Assembly: GCF_002843315.1 (NCBI RefSeq)
Contig: NZ_MVDD01000021.1
Location: 1-64,000, forward strand
Direction: 5' to 3'
Length of the DNA stretch: 64,000 nucleotides
Source: Labilibaculum filiforme
Lineage (GTDB): Bacteria > Bacteroidota > Bacteroidia > Bacteroidales > Marinifilaceae
Part shown: in pieces, positions 26,148 to 35,155 of the stretch
Layout of the letters: every line of letters begins with the position of its first letter
How positions within the stretch are numbered: position 1 is the first letter of the stretch
Position numbers and translations under genes: made by a program
Notes under the pieces: model-generated
What the model was told of the DNA's origin: nothing
Database searches by the model: none
Seen by the model: only the letters and a program-made list of their open reading frames with translations

Positions 26148-27521
26148 ATGCAGATTAAGGATTATAAAAATATTTACTTTATTGGAATTGGTGGAATAGG
26201 AATGAGTGCTCTTGCACGTTATTTTTATTCTATTGGGAAGAATGTGTTTGGTTACGACCGAATGGATACTCAACTTACCGCCGAATTAACTGCCGAAGGT
26301 ATCGACATTACTTTCCAGGAAAGTGTGGATCAGATTCCTAAAATCTACCAATCAAAGGAGGATACTTTAATTGTGTATACACCTGCTGTTCCTGTAAATC
26401 ATCCTCAATTAATCTATTTTCAGGAGCAACAATTTGCAATTAAAAAGCGATCGCAAGTTCTAGGATTACTTTCTGATAATCTGAAAGGAATAGGTATTGC
26501 TGGAACACATGGAAAAACTACAGTTTCAACCATTACTGCGCATATCTTTAAATCGTCAGCTTTAGACTGTAATGCCTTTTTAGGTGGAATATCAAGAAAT
26601 TATCAGTCTAATTTGTTACTGTCGAAGGATAGTCCATGGATGGTTCTTGAAGCAGATGAGTTCGATCGTTCTTTTCTACAATTGCATCCTCAGTTGGCTG
26701 TAATTACTTCTATGGATGCCGATCATTTAGATATTTATGGAGATAAAAGTGAATTAGAAAAAAGCTTTCAGGCTTTTGTTCATCAGATAAAAGAGGGTGG
26801 AATTTTAGTGCATAAAAAGGGATTAATTCTTACTCACCAAGGGCTTACTGCTTACACTTATTCTTTAAACGAAAAAGCCGATTTTTATGCAGAAAACATC
26901 CATTTAGTAGAAGGTTTCTACCAATTTAACTTGGTGCATCCCGGCGGAGTAATTAAGGATATTCTATTCTCCTACCCAGGTAAAATTAATGTGGAAAATG
27001 CCATTGCTGCAGCTTCTATGGCATTGCTTTGTGGTGTGAATGCAGATGAGTTAAAAAAGGCACTTTCTACTTTTAAAGGAGTTAGGAGAAGGTTCGATTA
27101 CCAAATTAGAACAGAAAAAATAGTTTTTATTGATGATTATGCACATCATCCAAAAGAGCTATGGGAAAGTATATCATCGGTAAGAGAATTATATCCAAAT
27201 AAGAAAATAACCGGAATATTTCAGCCTCACTTATATTCTCGAACAAGGGATTTTGCAGATGGTTTTGCTAGTAGCTTAAATCTTTTAGATGAAGTAATTC
27301 TTTTGGATATTTATCCAGCCAGAGAATTGCCAATTGAGGGGGTTAGTTCCGAAATTATTTTAAAAAATATAAACGTACCCGCTCAAATTTGTGGTAAAAA
27401 TGAATTGTTAAACTTGCTTAAAGAGAAAGACTTTGAAGTTTTACTAACTTTAGGAGCAGGGGATATCGATAAGTTGGTGGTACCAATTAAAAACTTAATA
27501 AGCAAGCGATTGGAATGCTAA
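26148..27521 (+). CDS. murC: UDP-N-acetylmuramate--L-alanine ligase
   Basis: A 457-residue Mur ligase that adds the first L-alanine to UDP-MurNAc. It opens Ile-Gly-Ile-Gly-Gly-Ile-Gly-Met-Ser-Ala, contains the P-loop Gly-Thr-His-Gly-Lys-Thr-Thr and the substrate motif Glu-Ala-Asp-Glu-Phe-Asp-Arg-Ser-Phe, and ends with the Asp-Asp-Tyr-Ala-His-His-Pro motif region and a ligase C-domain. The last 7 bases overlap ftsQ, so the two are coupled. Confidence 0.95.
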   Translation: MQIKDYKNIYFIGIGGIGMSALARYFYSIGKNVFGYDRMDTQLTAELTAEGIDITFQESVDQIPKIYQSKEDTLIVYTPAVPVNHPQLIYFQEQQFAIKKRSQVLGLLSDNLKGIGIAGTHGKTTVSTITAHIFKSSALDCNAFLGGISRNYQSNLLLSKDSPWMVLEADEFDRSFLQLHPQLAVITSMDADHLDIYGDKSELEKSFQAFVHQIKEGGILVHKKGLILTHQGLTAYTYSLNEKADFYAENIHLVEGFYQFNLVHPGGVIKDILFSYPGKINVENAIAAASMALLCGVNADELKKALSTFKGVRRRFDYQIRTEKIVFIDDYAHHPKELWESISSVRELYPNKKITGIFQPHLYSRTRDFADGFASSLNLLDEVILLDIYPARELPIEGVSSEIILKNINVPAQICGKNELLNLLKEKDFEVLLTLGAGDIDKLVVPIKNLISKRLEC

Positions 27522-28246
27522 AAAAGATTACAAACATATTAATTTGGGTATGCTTGTTTGGATACTTAATTGTTGTTTTTTCATTTGCAAATGGCAAATC
27601 GAAGAAGCTGGTGTTCTCAGGTACCCTTGTAAATGTGGTTGATAGTGTTTCCAGAGGCTTTGTTCGTGATTCGGATATTAAAAGAATTATTAAAAAGAAA
27701 TATCCAGGAATGGTAGGAACATCTATTTCTGGAGTGAATAAAGAAGTATTAGAGGATCTTATAGACAAGATACCTTATGTAAAAAAATCGGAAGTGTATA
27801 ATTCACTTTCCGGAAAATTAATTGTTGAAATTAAACAACGTAATCCAATTGTGCGGATTTTATCGGAAAAAGGTTACTATATCGACGCCGAAGGAGAGAA
27901 AATGCCACTGTCCAGCAATTTTACATCAAGGGTTTTGGTCGTTTCAGGGGCAGTAAATGATCAGTTGATAAAAGAAGAACTGTTTGAGTTGGTAAAATTT
28001 ATTACAAATGATGAATTTTGGAGATCGCAGATCACGCAAATTGATGTAGACAGAAATAGGGAATATGTTTTAATTCCTCGGGTTGGAGCTCATAAAATTG
28101 AATTGGGTAGTATGGAAGACTACCAAGAGAAATTTTTAAAGTTGAGTGCTATGTATTCCAAAGGTTTTTCGAAAAAAGGATGGAATGCATATAGCAAAAT
28201 CAATTTGAAGTATAAGGATCAGGTAGTTTGCACAAAAAAGAATTAA
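27515..28246 (+). CDS. ftsQ: Cell division protein FtsQ
   Basis: A 243-residue bitopic inner-membrane protein: short cytoplasmic start, one transmembrane helix (about 7-26), then a periplasmic POTRA domain (about 30-100; Ile-Lys-Gln-Arg-Asn-Pro-Ile-Val-Arg-Ile near its end) and a beta domain. It is part of the FtsQLB subcomplex. Sequence conservation is low as expected, but the position between murC and ftsA and the topology are decisive. The stop is one base before the ftsA ATG. Confidence 0.88.
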   Translation: MLKKITNILIWVCLFGYLIVVFSFANGKSKKLVFSGTLVNVVDSVSRGFVRDSDIKRIIKKKYPGMVGTSISGVNKEVLEDLIDKIPYVKKSEVYNSLSGKLIVEIKQRNPIVRILSEKGYYIDAEGEKMPLSSNFTSRVLVVSGAVNDQLIKEELFELVKFITNDEFWRSQITQIDVDRNREYVLIPRVGAHKIELGSMEDYQEKFLKLSAMYSKGFSKKGWNAYSKINLKYKDQVVCTKKN

Positions 28247-28247
28247 A

Positions 28248-29510
28248 ATGACTAGCAGGAACAATATTATAGCAGCTATCGACATAGGTACAACAAAAAT
28301 TGTTGCCATATTAGGGGAAGTTGATTCCGAAGGAAAGTTGAGAATTATCGGTATGGAAAAAACTGTATCGAGAGGTGTTAAGAGAGGAGTAATACATAGT
28401 ATTGAAGATACAATTGGTGCAATACGTGAAGTGGTGGACCGATTGGTGGAGAAAACAAACCAGAATATCTCTAAAGTATATGTAGGTATTGCCGGACAAC
28501 ATATTCGTAGTATTAAAAACCGACAATTTAAATACATACAAAATGGGGTAGGTGAAATTACCAAGTTAGATGTTGAAGAGATTGTTAATGAGAACTATAG
28601 AATTCCAATTGAGGTTGGAGAACAAATATTACACGTTATTCCACAAGATTATGTGGTAGATAAAGAGGCTGGCATTCGCAATCCGGTAGGAATGGCGGGA
28701 AGAAGATTGGATGGTAATTTTAATATTATTATTGGAAGAACTGCATCGGCACGCAATATCGAAAAATGTGTGAAGGAAGTTGGATTGGAAATTGAAGAAT
28801 TGGTATTGGAACCATTGGCCTCCTCTTTGGCTGTGTTAAGCGAAGAAGAAAAGGAAGCCGGAGTTGTTTTGGTGGATATAGGTGGAGGCACAACCGATAT
28901 AACTGTATATTTTGATGGTATATTAAGACATACCGCAGTAATTCCTTTTGGGGGTGATATTGTTACTCGCGATATAAAGGAAGGTTGTTCGGTACTTATA
29001 AAACAAGCCGAGGCTCTAAAAATCCAGTTTGGCGAAGCTGTCGCTGATTTAGTGGACGAAGAAAAAGTGGTTACTATTCCTAGTGTAGGTGGTTGGGATC
29101 CTAAAGAAATTTCTTTTAAAACTTTGGCTCAAATTATTCAATGCCGAATGGAGGAGATTATCGATAGCGTGAAATTCCAAATTGAACTAACCGGACTGCA
29201 CGATAAAATAGGCGCTGGTATTGTTTTAACCGGAGGTGGTGCATTATTAACAAATTTAGATGTGCTAACTCAAAAACAAACAGGGATAGATGTTCGTATC
29301 GGTTATCCGGGAACTTCCTCTAAAATTATTTTAGAGGAAAGCTTAAACCTGCCTATTTATGCAACAGGAATCGGATTGATACTAAAAGGCTTGAATAAAC
29401 CTGTTAAAAAAACTCAAAATCAGAATACAGATAAGAACAAAACGGGCAAAAAGAAAGGATTTCAGAAATTTTTTAGTGCCTTGTTCGATACTGATGATTT
29501 AAAAATGTAA
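28248..29510 (+). CDS. ftsA: Cell division actin-like ATPase FtsA
   Basis: A 420-residue actin-fold protein that tethers FtsZ to the membrane. ATP-binding motifs are Ala-Ala-Ile-Asp-Ile-Gly-Thr-Thr-Lys (N-terminus), Val-Asp-Ile-Gly-Gly-Gly-Thr-Thr-Asp in the middle, and Val-Leu-Thr-Gly-Gly-Gly-Ala-Leu late in the protein; the SHS2-type 1C domain follows the first lobe. The extreme C-terminus (Gly-Phe-Gln-Lys-Phe-Phe-Ser-Ala-Leu-Phe after a Lys-rich linker) is an amphipathic membrane-targeting helix. The similar C-terminus of the next gene product, the first FtsZ, is notable. Confidence 0.95.
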   Translation: MTSRNNIIAAIDIGTTKIVAILGEVDSEGKLRIIGMEKTVSRGVKRGVIHSIEDTIGAIREVVDRLVEKTNQNISKVYVGIAGQHIRSIKNRQFKYIQNGVGEITKLDVEEIVNENYRIPIEVGEQILHVIPQDYVVDKEAGIRNPVGMAGRRLDGNFNIIIGRTASARNIEKCVKEVGLEIEELVLEPLASSLAVLSEEEKEAGVVLVDIGGGTTDITVYFDGILRHTAVIPFGGDIVTRDIKEGCSVLIKQAEALKIQFGEAVADLVDEEKVVTIPSVGGWDPKEISFKTLAQIIQCRMEEIIDSVKFQIELTGLHDKIGAGIVLTGGGALLTNLDVLTQKQTGIDVRIGYPGTSSKIILEESLNLPIYATGIGLILKGLNKPVKKTQNQNTDKNKTGKKKGFQKFFSALFDTDDLKM

Positions 29511-29543
29511 ATAAAATAGTGTAACCCTAATACTTGTGACATC

Positions 29544-30866
29544 ATGATTGACGAATTGTTACCGGTTGATTTTGAACCTAAAGAAAAATCCATTATTAAA
29601 GTGATTGGTGTGGGTGGCGGTGGAAGTAACGCTGTTAATCACATGTTAAAAGAAGGAATTACGGGGGTCGACTTTGTAATATGTAACACCGATTCTCAGG
29701 CTTTGGAAAATAGTCAGGTACCTATTAAGGTACAGCTTGGTAAATCACTAACCGAAGGGAGAGGTGCTGGAAATAAACCGGAAAGAGGACGGGAATCTGC
29801 ATTGGAAAGCATCGATGATATCAACAAAGTGTTGAGTCAGAAAACAAAAATGATATTTGTAACTGCCGGTATGGGCGGTGGAACCGGAACTGGTGCTGCT
29901 CCTATTATTGCAGAAACAGCCAGAAAACAAGGTGTATTAACTGTTGGAATTGTAACTATACCTTTTCGTTTCGAAGGAAAACGAAGAATTGAGCAAGCCA
30001 TGGAAGGAATTGCCAATTTAGAAAAGCATGTAGATGCACTTCTTATCATCAATAACGAAAAGTTGAGGATGATGTATGGTGATTTAAAATTGTCTGATGC
30101 TTTTGCAAAAGCGGATGATGTTTTATCTATTGCCGCCAAAAGTATTGCCGAAATAATTACGGTTCATGGCTATGTAAATGTCGATTTTGCCGATGTTGAA
30201 ACAGTAATGAGAGATAGTGGTGTTGCCGTTATGGGATCAGCTTCTGCATCAGGTAAAGATAGAGCAATTCGTGCTATTGAAGAGGCTCTAACGTCGCCAT
30301 TATTAAATAGCAATAATATTTGTGGTGCAAGAAATATCTTATTAAATATTATTTCGGGTAAAGATGAGGTAACCATGCAGGAGGTAAGTGTGATTACTGA
30401 TTACGTGCACGATGTTGTAGGGGATGAGGTAAGCATTATTTGGGGGAATGGTAACAGCGATAAGTTAGACGATGAATTAAGCGTTACAATTATTGCTACT
30501 GGTTTTTCCGAAAGCCCAATTCCCGAACTAAGTATCGAACCTCGAAAATCGGTTCCGAATGTAGCTCCAAAATTAGAGTTGATTATTGAAAACCCTGCCG
30601 AAGCGGAAGAGGTTGCAGCAATCAAAAAGAGAGAGGAAAGAGAGCGACGCGAAGAATTGATGAGAAAAAGATCGGAGGAAGATCAAGAGGAAGAAGATGA
30701 GGAAATTATTGAGGTGAAAGAGAAGAAAAAGGTAGTAGTCGAAAAGAAAAAACCGGTTAAGGTAGAGGAAGATAAAGGGGAAGGGGAACATAAAAAAGGA
30801 AGTCTTGATAATTGGTTTAAGGATAAGTTTACCCAGATTTTTGATAATAATGATTCTTCAATGTAG
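29544..30866 (+). CDS. ftsZ: Tubulin-like GTPase FtsZ, first copy, with FtsA-like amphipathic tail
   Basis: A 440-residue FtsZ. The GTPase core is intact: Gly-Gly-Gly-Gly-Ser-Asn-Ala-Val-Asn near residue 25, the tubulin signature Gly-Gly-Gly-Thr-Gly-Thr-Gly, and the T7 catalytic loop Asn212-x-Asp214-x2-Asp217. After the core (about 320) comes a linker of over 80 residues that is extremely rich in Glu, Lys and Arg. The protein ends with Ser-Leu-Asp-Asn-Trp-Phe-Lys-Asp-Lys-Phe-Thr-Gln-Ile-Phe, an amphipathic helix pattern. It lacks the Arg-Phe-Thr-Leu-type C-terminal peptide seen in the second copy. By sequence it may attach directly to the membrane; this is inference. It lies between ftsA and the second ftsZ in the same operon. 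Confidence 0.93.
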   Translation: MIDELLPVDFEPKEKSIIKVIGVGGGGSNAVNHMLKEGITGVDFVICNTDSQALENSQVPIKVQLGKSLTEGRGAGNKPERGRESALESIDDINKVLSQKTKMIFVTAGMGGGTGTGAAPIIAETARKQGVLTVGIVTIPFRFEGKRRIEQAMEGIANLEKHVDALLIINNEKLRMMYGDLKLSDAFAKADDVLSIAAKSIAEIITVHGYVNVDFADVETVMRDSGVAVMGSASASGKDRAIRAIEEALTSPLLNSNNICGARNILLNIISGKDEVTMQEVSVITDYVHDVVGDEVSIIWGNGNSDKLDDELSVTIIATGFSESPIPELSIEPRKSVPNVAPKLELIIENPAEAEEVAAIKKREERERREELMRKRSEEDQEEEDEEIIEVKEKKKVVVEKKKPVKVEEDKGEGEHKKGSLDNWFKDKFTQIFDNNDSSM

Positions 30867-30903
30867 CGTTATGCGTAACGTGAAATAATAATATGAGAGA
30901 TTA

Positions 30904-32142
30904 ATGACTGAGGATTTAATTGATTTTAGCTTACAGGAAAACGAATCGTCGATTATAAAAGTAATCGGTGTAGGTGGTGGCGGTGGTAACGCTGTGAATT
31001 ACATGTATAAGCAAGGAATTAAGGATGTCGATTTTGTAATTTGCAATACCGATGCCCAAGCCTTGGAAACCAGCGAAATTCCTATTAAAATTCAGCTGGG
31101 AGAATCGCTTACAGAAGGTCGTGGTGCTGGAAACAAACCCGAACGGGGCGAGCAATCTGCTATTGAAAATTTAGAGGATATTAATGAAGTATTGGCGGAT
31201 AATACTAAAATGGTTTTTATCACTGCCGGTATGGGAGGAGGAACAGGTACTGGAGCTGCCCCGGTGATCGCGAAAGCGGCCAAGGAAATGGGAATTTTAA
31301 CTGTTGGTATCGTAACCATTCCGTTTCGTTTTGAAGGTCGTCAGCGCCTGCATCAAGCTATCGAAGGGATTAACAAACTTAAAGAGAATGTAGATTCACT
31401 TTTAGTGATAAATAATGAGAAACTAAGCGAAATTTATGGCGATTTAAAATTGTCGACCGCTTTTTCTAAGGCAGATGATGTATTAGCAACTGCAGCCAAA
31501 GGAATTGCCGAAATTATAACGCTTCATGGTTATATCAATGTTGATTTCGAAGATGTAAAAACAGTAATGACTGATAGTGGGGTTGCCGTTATGGGGTCTG
31601 CTTCGGCCGAAGGAGAAGATCGTGCTGTTACTGCAATTCGCGAAGCGCTTACTTCTCCACTATTAAATAGTAACGACGTTAGAGGAGCTAGAAACATCCT
31701 TCTAAATATTAGTTCCGGTCTGGAAGAGGTAACCATGGACGAGGTGGGACAAATTACCGATTACGTTCAGGAAGCGGTTGGTGATAGTGCCTCTATTATT
31801 TGGGGAACTGGTCAGGATCTCAATTTGGGAAATAAGATTTCGGTGACCATCATTGCTACAGGTTTCGATAATGGTTTGATTCCAGAAGAAAAGTCGGTTC
31901 CAAAAACTACCTCTTTTCAAGCAGGAAGAGGACGTAATAGTGCTTCCGATACGGTAAGAAATATTTTAGAGGAGGAGGAGAATGAAAAATCGGACAAGAA
32001 TAAATTGATTTTGACCGATTTAAAGGATACCGAAATAGATGAAATTGAAAATATCCCCGCTTATAAGCGGAAGCTAAAGAATTTAGACAATCAACGTTTT
32101 CAATCGGGTAAGGTAATTCGCTTTACTTTAGACGAAGAGTAG
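30904..32142 (+). CDS. ftsZ: Tubulin-like GTPase FtsZ, second copy, canonical tail
   Basis: A 412-residue FtsZ paralogue of the preceding gene. Core motifs fall at identical positions: glycine-rich loop near residue 25, Gly-Gly-Gly-Thr-Gly-Thr-Gly, and Asn212-x-Asp214-x2-Asp217 in the T7 loop, so it should hydrolyse GTP. The linker is shorter and less charged than in the first copy. The tail Ile-Pro-Ala-Tyr-Lys-Arg-Lys...Ile-Arg-Phe-Thr-Leu-Asp-Glu-Glu resembles the Bacteroidota FtsZ C-terminal peptide that binds FtsA. It is probably the standard Z-ring subunit. The ATG is 37 bases after the first ftsZ stop. Confidence 0.95.
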   Translation: MTEDLIDFSLQENESSIIKVIGVGGGGGNAVNYMYKQGIKDVDFVICNTDAQALETSEIPIKIQLGESLTEGRGAGNKPERGEQSAIENLEDINEVLADNTKMVFITAGMGGGTGTGAAPVIAKAAKEMGILTVGIVTIPFRFEGRQRLHQAIEGINKLKENVDSLLVINNEKLSEIYGDLKLSTAFSKADDVLATAAKGIAEIITLHGYINVDFEDVKTVMTDSGVAVMGSASAEGEDRAVTAIREALTSPLLNSNDVRGARNILLNISSGLEEVTMDEVGQITDYVQEAVGDSASIIWGTGQDLNLGNKISVTIIATGFDNGLIPEEKSVPKTTSFQAGRGRNSASDTVRNILEEEENEKSDKNKLILTDLKDTEIDEIENIPAYKRKLKNLDNQRFQSGKVIRFTLDEE

Positions 32143-32180
32143 TTAGATAATAGCTTATAAAAACTTAAAAACACAAAACA

Positions 32181-32627
32181 ATGGGTTTATTAGAACAAAT
32201 CAATTCGGATATAAAAAGCGCTATGAAGGCGAAAGAAAGAGAGCGATTAGAAGCGCTTCGTGCTGTGAAAACAGCCTTTACTATGGAAATGACCAAGACT
32301 GGAGTTAAGGATATCGAGAATGATGATGCACTTAAAATTATTCAACGATTGGTGAAACAACGTAAAGATTCGGCCAGTACTTTTTCTGCTGGTGGTCGTG
32401 AAGATTTAGCCGAGAAGGAACTTTTGGAATTAAGTTTTTTAGAAGTGTATCTTCCCGCTCAATTGTCCGATGCCGATTTAACTACTGCTGTTCAAGGAAT
32501 TATTACAAAAACCGGAGCATCTTCTATGAAAGATATGGGTAAAGTAATGGGTTTAGCATCCAAAGAATTAACTGGCAAAGCCGATGGTAAAGCTATTGCT
32601 GATAAAGTGAAGGAACTGTTATCCTAG
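32181..32627 (+). CDS. GatB/YqeY domain protein
   Basis: A 148-residue soluble protein almost entirely made of the GatB/YqeY helical tail domain (Leu-Arg-Ala-Val-Lys-Thr-Ala-Phe near the start, a central Leu-Pro-Ala-Gln-Leu, and a Gly-Lys-Val-Met-Gly-Leu motif). In GatB this domain contacts tRNA; the role of the stand-alone form is unknown. It follows ftsZ by 38 bases and is the last gene before a strong terminator, a position often seen for yqeY homologues in this phylum. Confidence 0.9.
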   Translation: MGLLEQINSDIKSAMKAKERERLEALRAVKTAFTMEMTKTGVKDIENDDALKIIQRLVKQRKDSASTFSAGGREDLAEKELLELSFLEVYLPAQLSDADLTTAVQGIITKTGASSMKDMGKVMGLASKELTGKADGKAIADKVKELLS

Positions 32628-32647
32628 TTTCGAATAAAAGATATTGA

Positions 32648-32680
32648 AGAGATGTTGCTTTTCGCAGTATCTCTTTTTTT
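32648..32680 (+). terminator. Rho-independent terminator of the dcw operon
   Basis: AGAGAT (32648-32653) and ATCTCT (32669-32674) with an inner GC pairing, followed by a run of T on the plus strand, 20 bases after the last gene of the cluster. Confidence 0.8.
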
Positions 32681-32702
32681 ATGCTTAAATTTTTAGGGCA
32701 TA

Positions 32703-32738
32703 AAAAAAGCGGGATGATAATGTATCATCCCGCTTTTT
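32703..32738 (-). terminator. Rho-independent terminator of the ppiD-like gene
   Basis: AAAAAGCGGGATGATA and TATCATCCCGCTTTTT form a near-perfect stem with a three-base loop, 15 bases beyond the minus-strand stop. Its symmetrical A/T flanks make it bidirectional. Confidence 0.9.
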
Positions 32739-32753
32739 AATGAGTTTTACTCT

Positions 32754-34877
32754 CTAATAAAACTTGTATCTTTTATCAATAACATTCGCATTATCTTTCA
32801 ATGCTTGAAATGCCTGATAGTTTGTTCTGTATTGGTAGCCTTGCTCTAATCTTGATTTAAAAGCTTCTACTGTAACATCAGAAACTTCATCGCTGTTTTC
32901 GTTGGTAATAACAAGCATGTAAACACCTTGGTTTCCTTTTACAGGAGATGAAATTTTACCTTTTCCCAACAGGGAAGCAGTACTAATTACTTTAGGTTCA
33001 ATTCCAGCACCAGGAATTTGGAACGATTGGAAACTAATACCAGTTGCATTTTTAAGTTCTAAGTTTTCTTTTTGTGCTACAGAAAGTAAACTTTGAGCAC
33101 CAGCACTATTCTTTGCCATATCAGCAATAATAAGTTCTGCTTTTTTATCTTGTCGAATTGCTCTTTTAATTTCCGAAACTTTTTCTTGAATAGATGCAAT
33201 TCCTTCTTCTTTAATGTCGGTAAGGAAAGCAACAACAAATTTATCTCCAAATTCGAAAACTGCTGAGTTATCTCCATTCAATAAAACACTTTCCATATCT
33301 TCAGTGTTATACGCTGCTCTAACAAGATCTCTTGAGTTTTCAAGTCCAGGGATCAATTTAGTTTCTCTTTTAAGATTTGCAGTTCTACGACTTAAGTTCT
33401 CTGCTGTTATTGCTTTTGCAAATGCATCTTTTTCAATGTTTTTACCTGCAAAAGTACGAGCTTTAGCATAAGCTGTCTGAATTGTTTTTTGACTAGCTTC
33501 AACCTTACGGTCAACAATAGCAAGTTGAACTTTTTTAACTGGAGTGCTCATATTGGTTACTTGAATAACGTGAGCTCCAAATTGAGTAAGAACAACTTTT
33601 ACTTCATTTTTATTCGAAGAGAAAGCTGCATCGTTGAATGGTTGTACCATTTTACCTTGAGTAAACCATCCAAGGTCACCGCCATTAACAGCAGAACCTT
33701 GATCTGCAGAATTTTCTTTTGCTAAACTTGCAAATTCACTTCCTTTAGCAAGCAATGCTTTTAAACTGTCCGCTTTAGCTTCGGCACTTTTAAAATCACC
33801 ATTAATAGGACGAATTAAAATGTGACGAGCGGCTACTGAATCAGGAAGCATTTTTACATCATGCAACTTAGCCATTTGGTACATTTCGTTTTCAAAGTAA
33901 GGACCAAAAATATCGCCTTTATTTGCTGAAAACGCGAATGCGTTAAGTTCTGAATTTGTAATTTCACCTTCTTTAAAATAGTAGGCGTTAAAGTCATTGT
34001 CAGCATTTAACTCTACAAATTGAATGTCGTTTACTTCTTTTGTGAAGTCTTCTTTTAAGTCAACTACCCATTTTTCAGTTTCTTTGTAATCTTCTGTCGA
34101 AGGCACAACGTCAAACGATACGTAATCAATCTTTCTTGATTCTGCTTGCTTAAATAAGTCTTCGTGCTTATTATAGTAATCTCTAATTTCCGATTCGCTT
34201 ACTGTAATTGTACTGTCCGAAATTAGATTGTAGCTTTTTACGATGTAATTGAAATCAACTTTCTTGCTTCCTTTAGCAGCCATATCTTTAACCAAAGCAT
34301 TTGGCATGTAAAGACCTTTTTGAACTAGCGTATTGTATTTAGCAAGATTTCTTTGTGTTATAATTGACTCTTCGATATTTAACCAATAGGCTTTTTGAGG
34401 AGTTCCGTTTGGAGCTGCAATTAGTTGCTTTAAAGTTGCAACTACCTGATCCTTATCAACCATTCCGTTTTCGTTCTGAAACAATTGACGAATAGTTGGG
34501 TCAATATTTCGACCTTGAACCATATCAAATAATTCTTCAGACGTAACTGAAATTCCTAATTCATCGTATTCACGATTCATTACAAACTCTTGAACCATTT
34601 GCTGATAAACTTGTTCTCTTAAACGCTCAACCTGTTCCGATGGAATTGAGTTCTGTCCGGACATGAGTTTATTAACCTCAAGACTGTGATTGAATCGGTT
34701 TTGGAAATCACGAATGTTAATTGATTCCCCTGCAATTTCTGCCATCTCATTTCGTGAGTTTGCTAATATCGAACCACCCGATTTTAGGGCATCTCCAGCA
34801 ATAAATGCAAGAAGAGCACCACCAATAATGATTCCTATAAAAACACCACGGTTTCTTATTTTTTGTAATGTTGCCAT
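32754..34877 (-). CDS. PpiD/SurA-type periplasmic peptidyl-prolyl isomerase
   Basis: A 707-residue protein anchored by one N-terminal transmembrane helix (about 12-29, Gly-Val-Phe-Ile-Gly-Ile-Ile-Ile-Gly-Gly). It has a SurA-N-like chaperone region with the Asn-Glu-Met-Ala-Glu-Ile-Ala-Gly-Glu segment, then a parvulin domain at about 345-445 (Ala-Arg-His-Ile-Leu-Ile-Arg, Gly-Gly-Asp-Leu-Gly-Trp-Phe, Gly-Ala-His-Val-Ile-Gln-Val) and further C-terminal helical and parvulin-like sequence. PpiD-like foldases help outer-membrane and secreted proteins fold as they leave the Sec channel. Last gene of the minus-strand envelope block. Confidence 0.88.
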   Translation of the reverse strand: MATLQKIRNRGVFIGIIIGGALLAFIAGDALKSGGSILANSRNEMAEIAGESINIRDFQNRFNHSLEVNKLMSGQNSIPSEQVERLREQVYQQMVQEFVMNREYDELGISVTSEELFDMVQGRNIDPTIRQLFQNENGMVDKDQVVATLKQLIAAPNGTPQKAYWLNIEESIITQRNLAKYNTLVQKGLYMPNALVKDMAAKGSKKVDFNYIVKSYNLISDSTITVSESEIRDYYNKHEDLFKQAESRKIDYVSFDVVPSTEDYKETEKWVVDLKEDFTKEVNDIQFVELNADNDFNAYYFKEGEITNSELNAFAFSANKGDIFGPYFENEMYQMAKLHDVKMLPDSVAARHILIRPINGDFKSAEAKADSLKALLAKGSEFASLAKENSADQGSAVNGGDLGWFTQGKMVQPFNDAAFSSNKNEVKVVLTQFGAHVIQVTNMSTPVKKVQLAIVDRKVEASQKTIQTAYAKARTFAGKNIEKDAFAKAITAENLSRRTANLKRETKLIPGLENSRDLVRAAYNTEDMESVLLNGDNSAVFEFGDKFVVAFLTDIKEEGIASIQEKVSEIKRAIRQDKKAELIIADMAKNSAGAQSLLSVAQKENLELKNATGISFQSFQIPGAGIEPKVISTASLLGKGKISSPVKGNQGVYMLVITNENSDEVSDVTVEAFKSRLEQGYQYRTNYQAFQALKDNANVIDKRYKFY

Positions 34878-35011
34878 CGAAAAAGATTTAAATATTCTTA
34901 ATTAGGCTACGAATATACAAAAAAATGGGAAATGATTGCTTTTTATTCCAATAGGATTACTTGCTTTTATAGTAAAATAAAAAGAGACTTGGCAGTTGTT
35001 AATTTTATTGA

Positions 35012-35155
35012 GCAGATTATAGCCCTTATGCTACTTCTATTATAGAAGGAGACGATGCTCAAATATTTATTTTGGATATAAATAAAGCTACTTTTATCGC
35101 GAATAAAACGCGGAACTTTGATGGAAGTTTTAAAGTATGGTTAGACGAGTTTTAA
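35012..35155 (+). pseudogene. Possible C-terminal gene remnant
   Basis: On the plus strand, between a TGA at 35009 and a TAA at 35153-35155, 47 codons read as protein-like sequence (Ser-Ile-Ile-Glu-Gly-Asp-Asp-Ala-Gln-Ile-Phe-Ile-Leu-Asp-Ile in the middle, ending Lys-Val-Trp-Leu-Asp-Glu-Phe). There is no start codon, and the 3' end overlaps the end of the oppositely oriented CorC-like gene by 26 bases. It looks like the tail of a decayed gene of unrecognised family; chance is possible. Confidence 0.3.

Noticed and set aside
29544-32142. Assembly duplication as the reason for two ftsZ genes
   Set aside because: The copies differ throughout at base level and completely in linker and tail, so they are real diverged paralogues.
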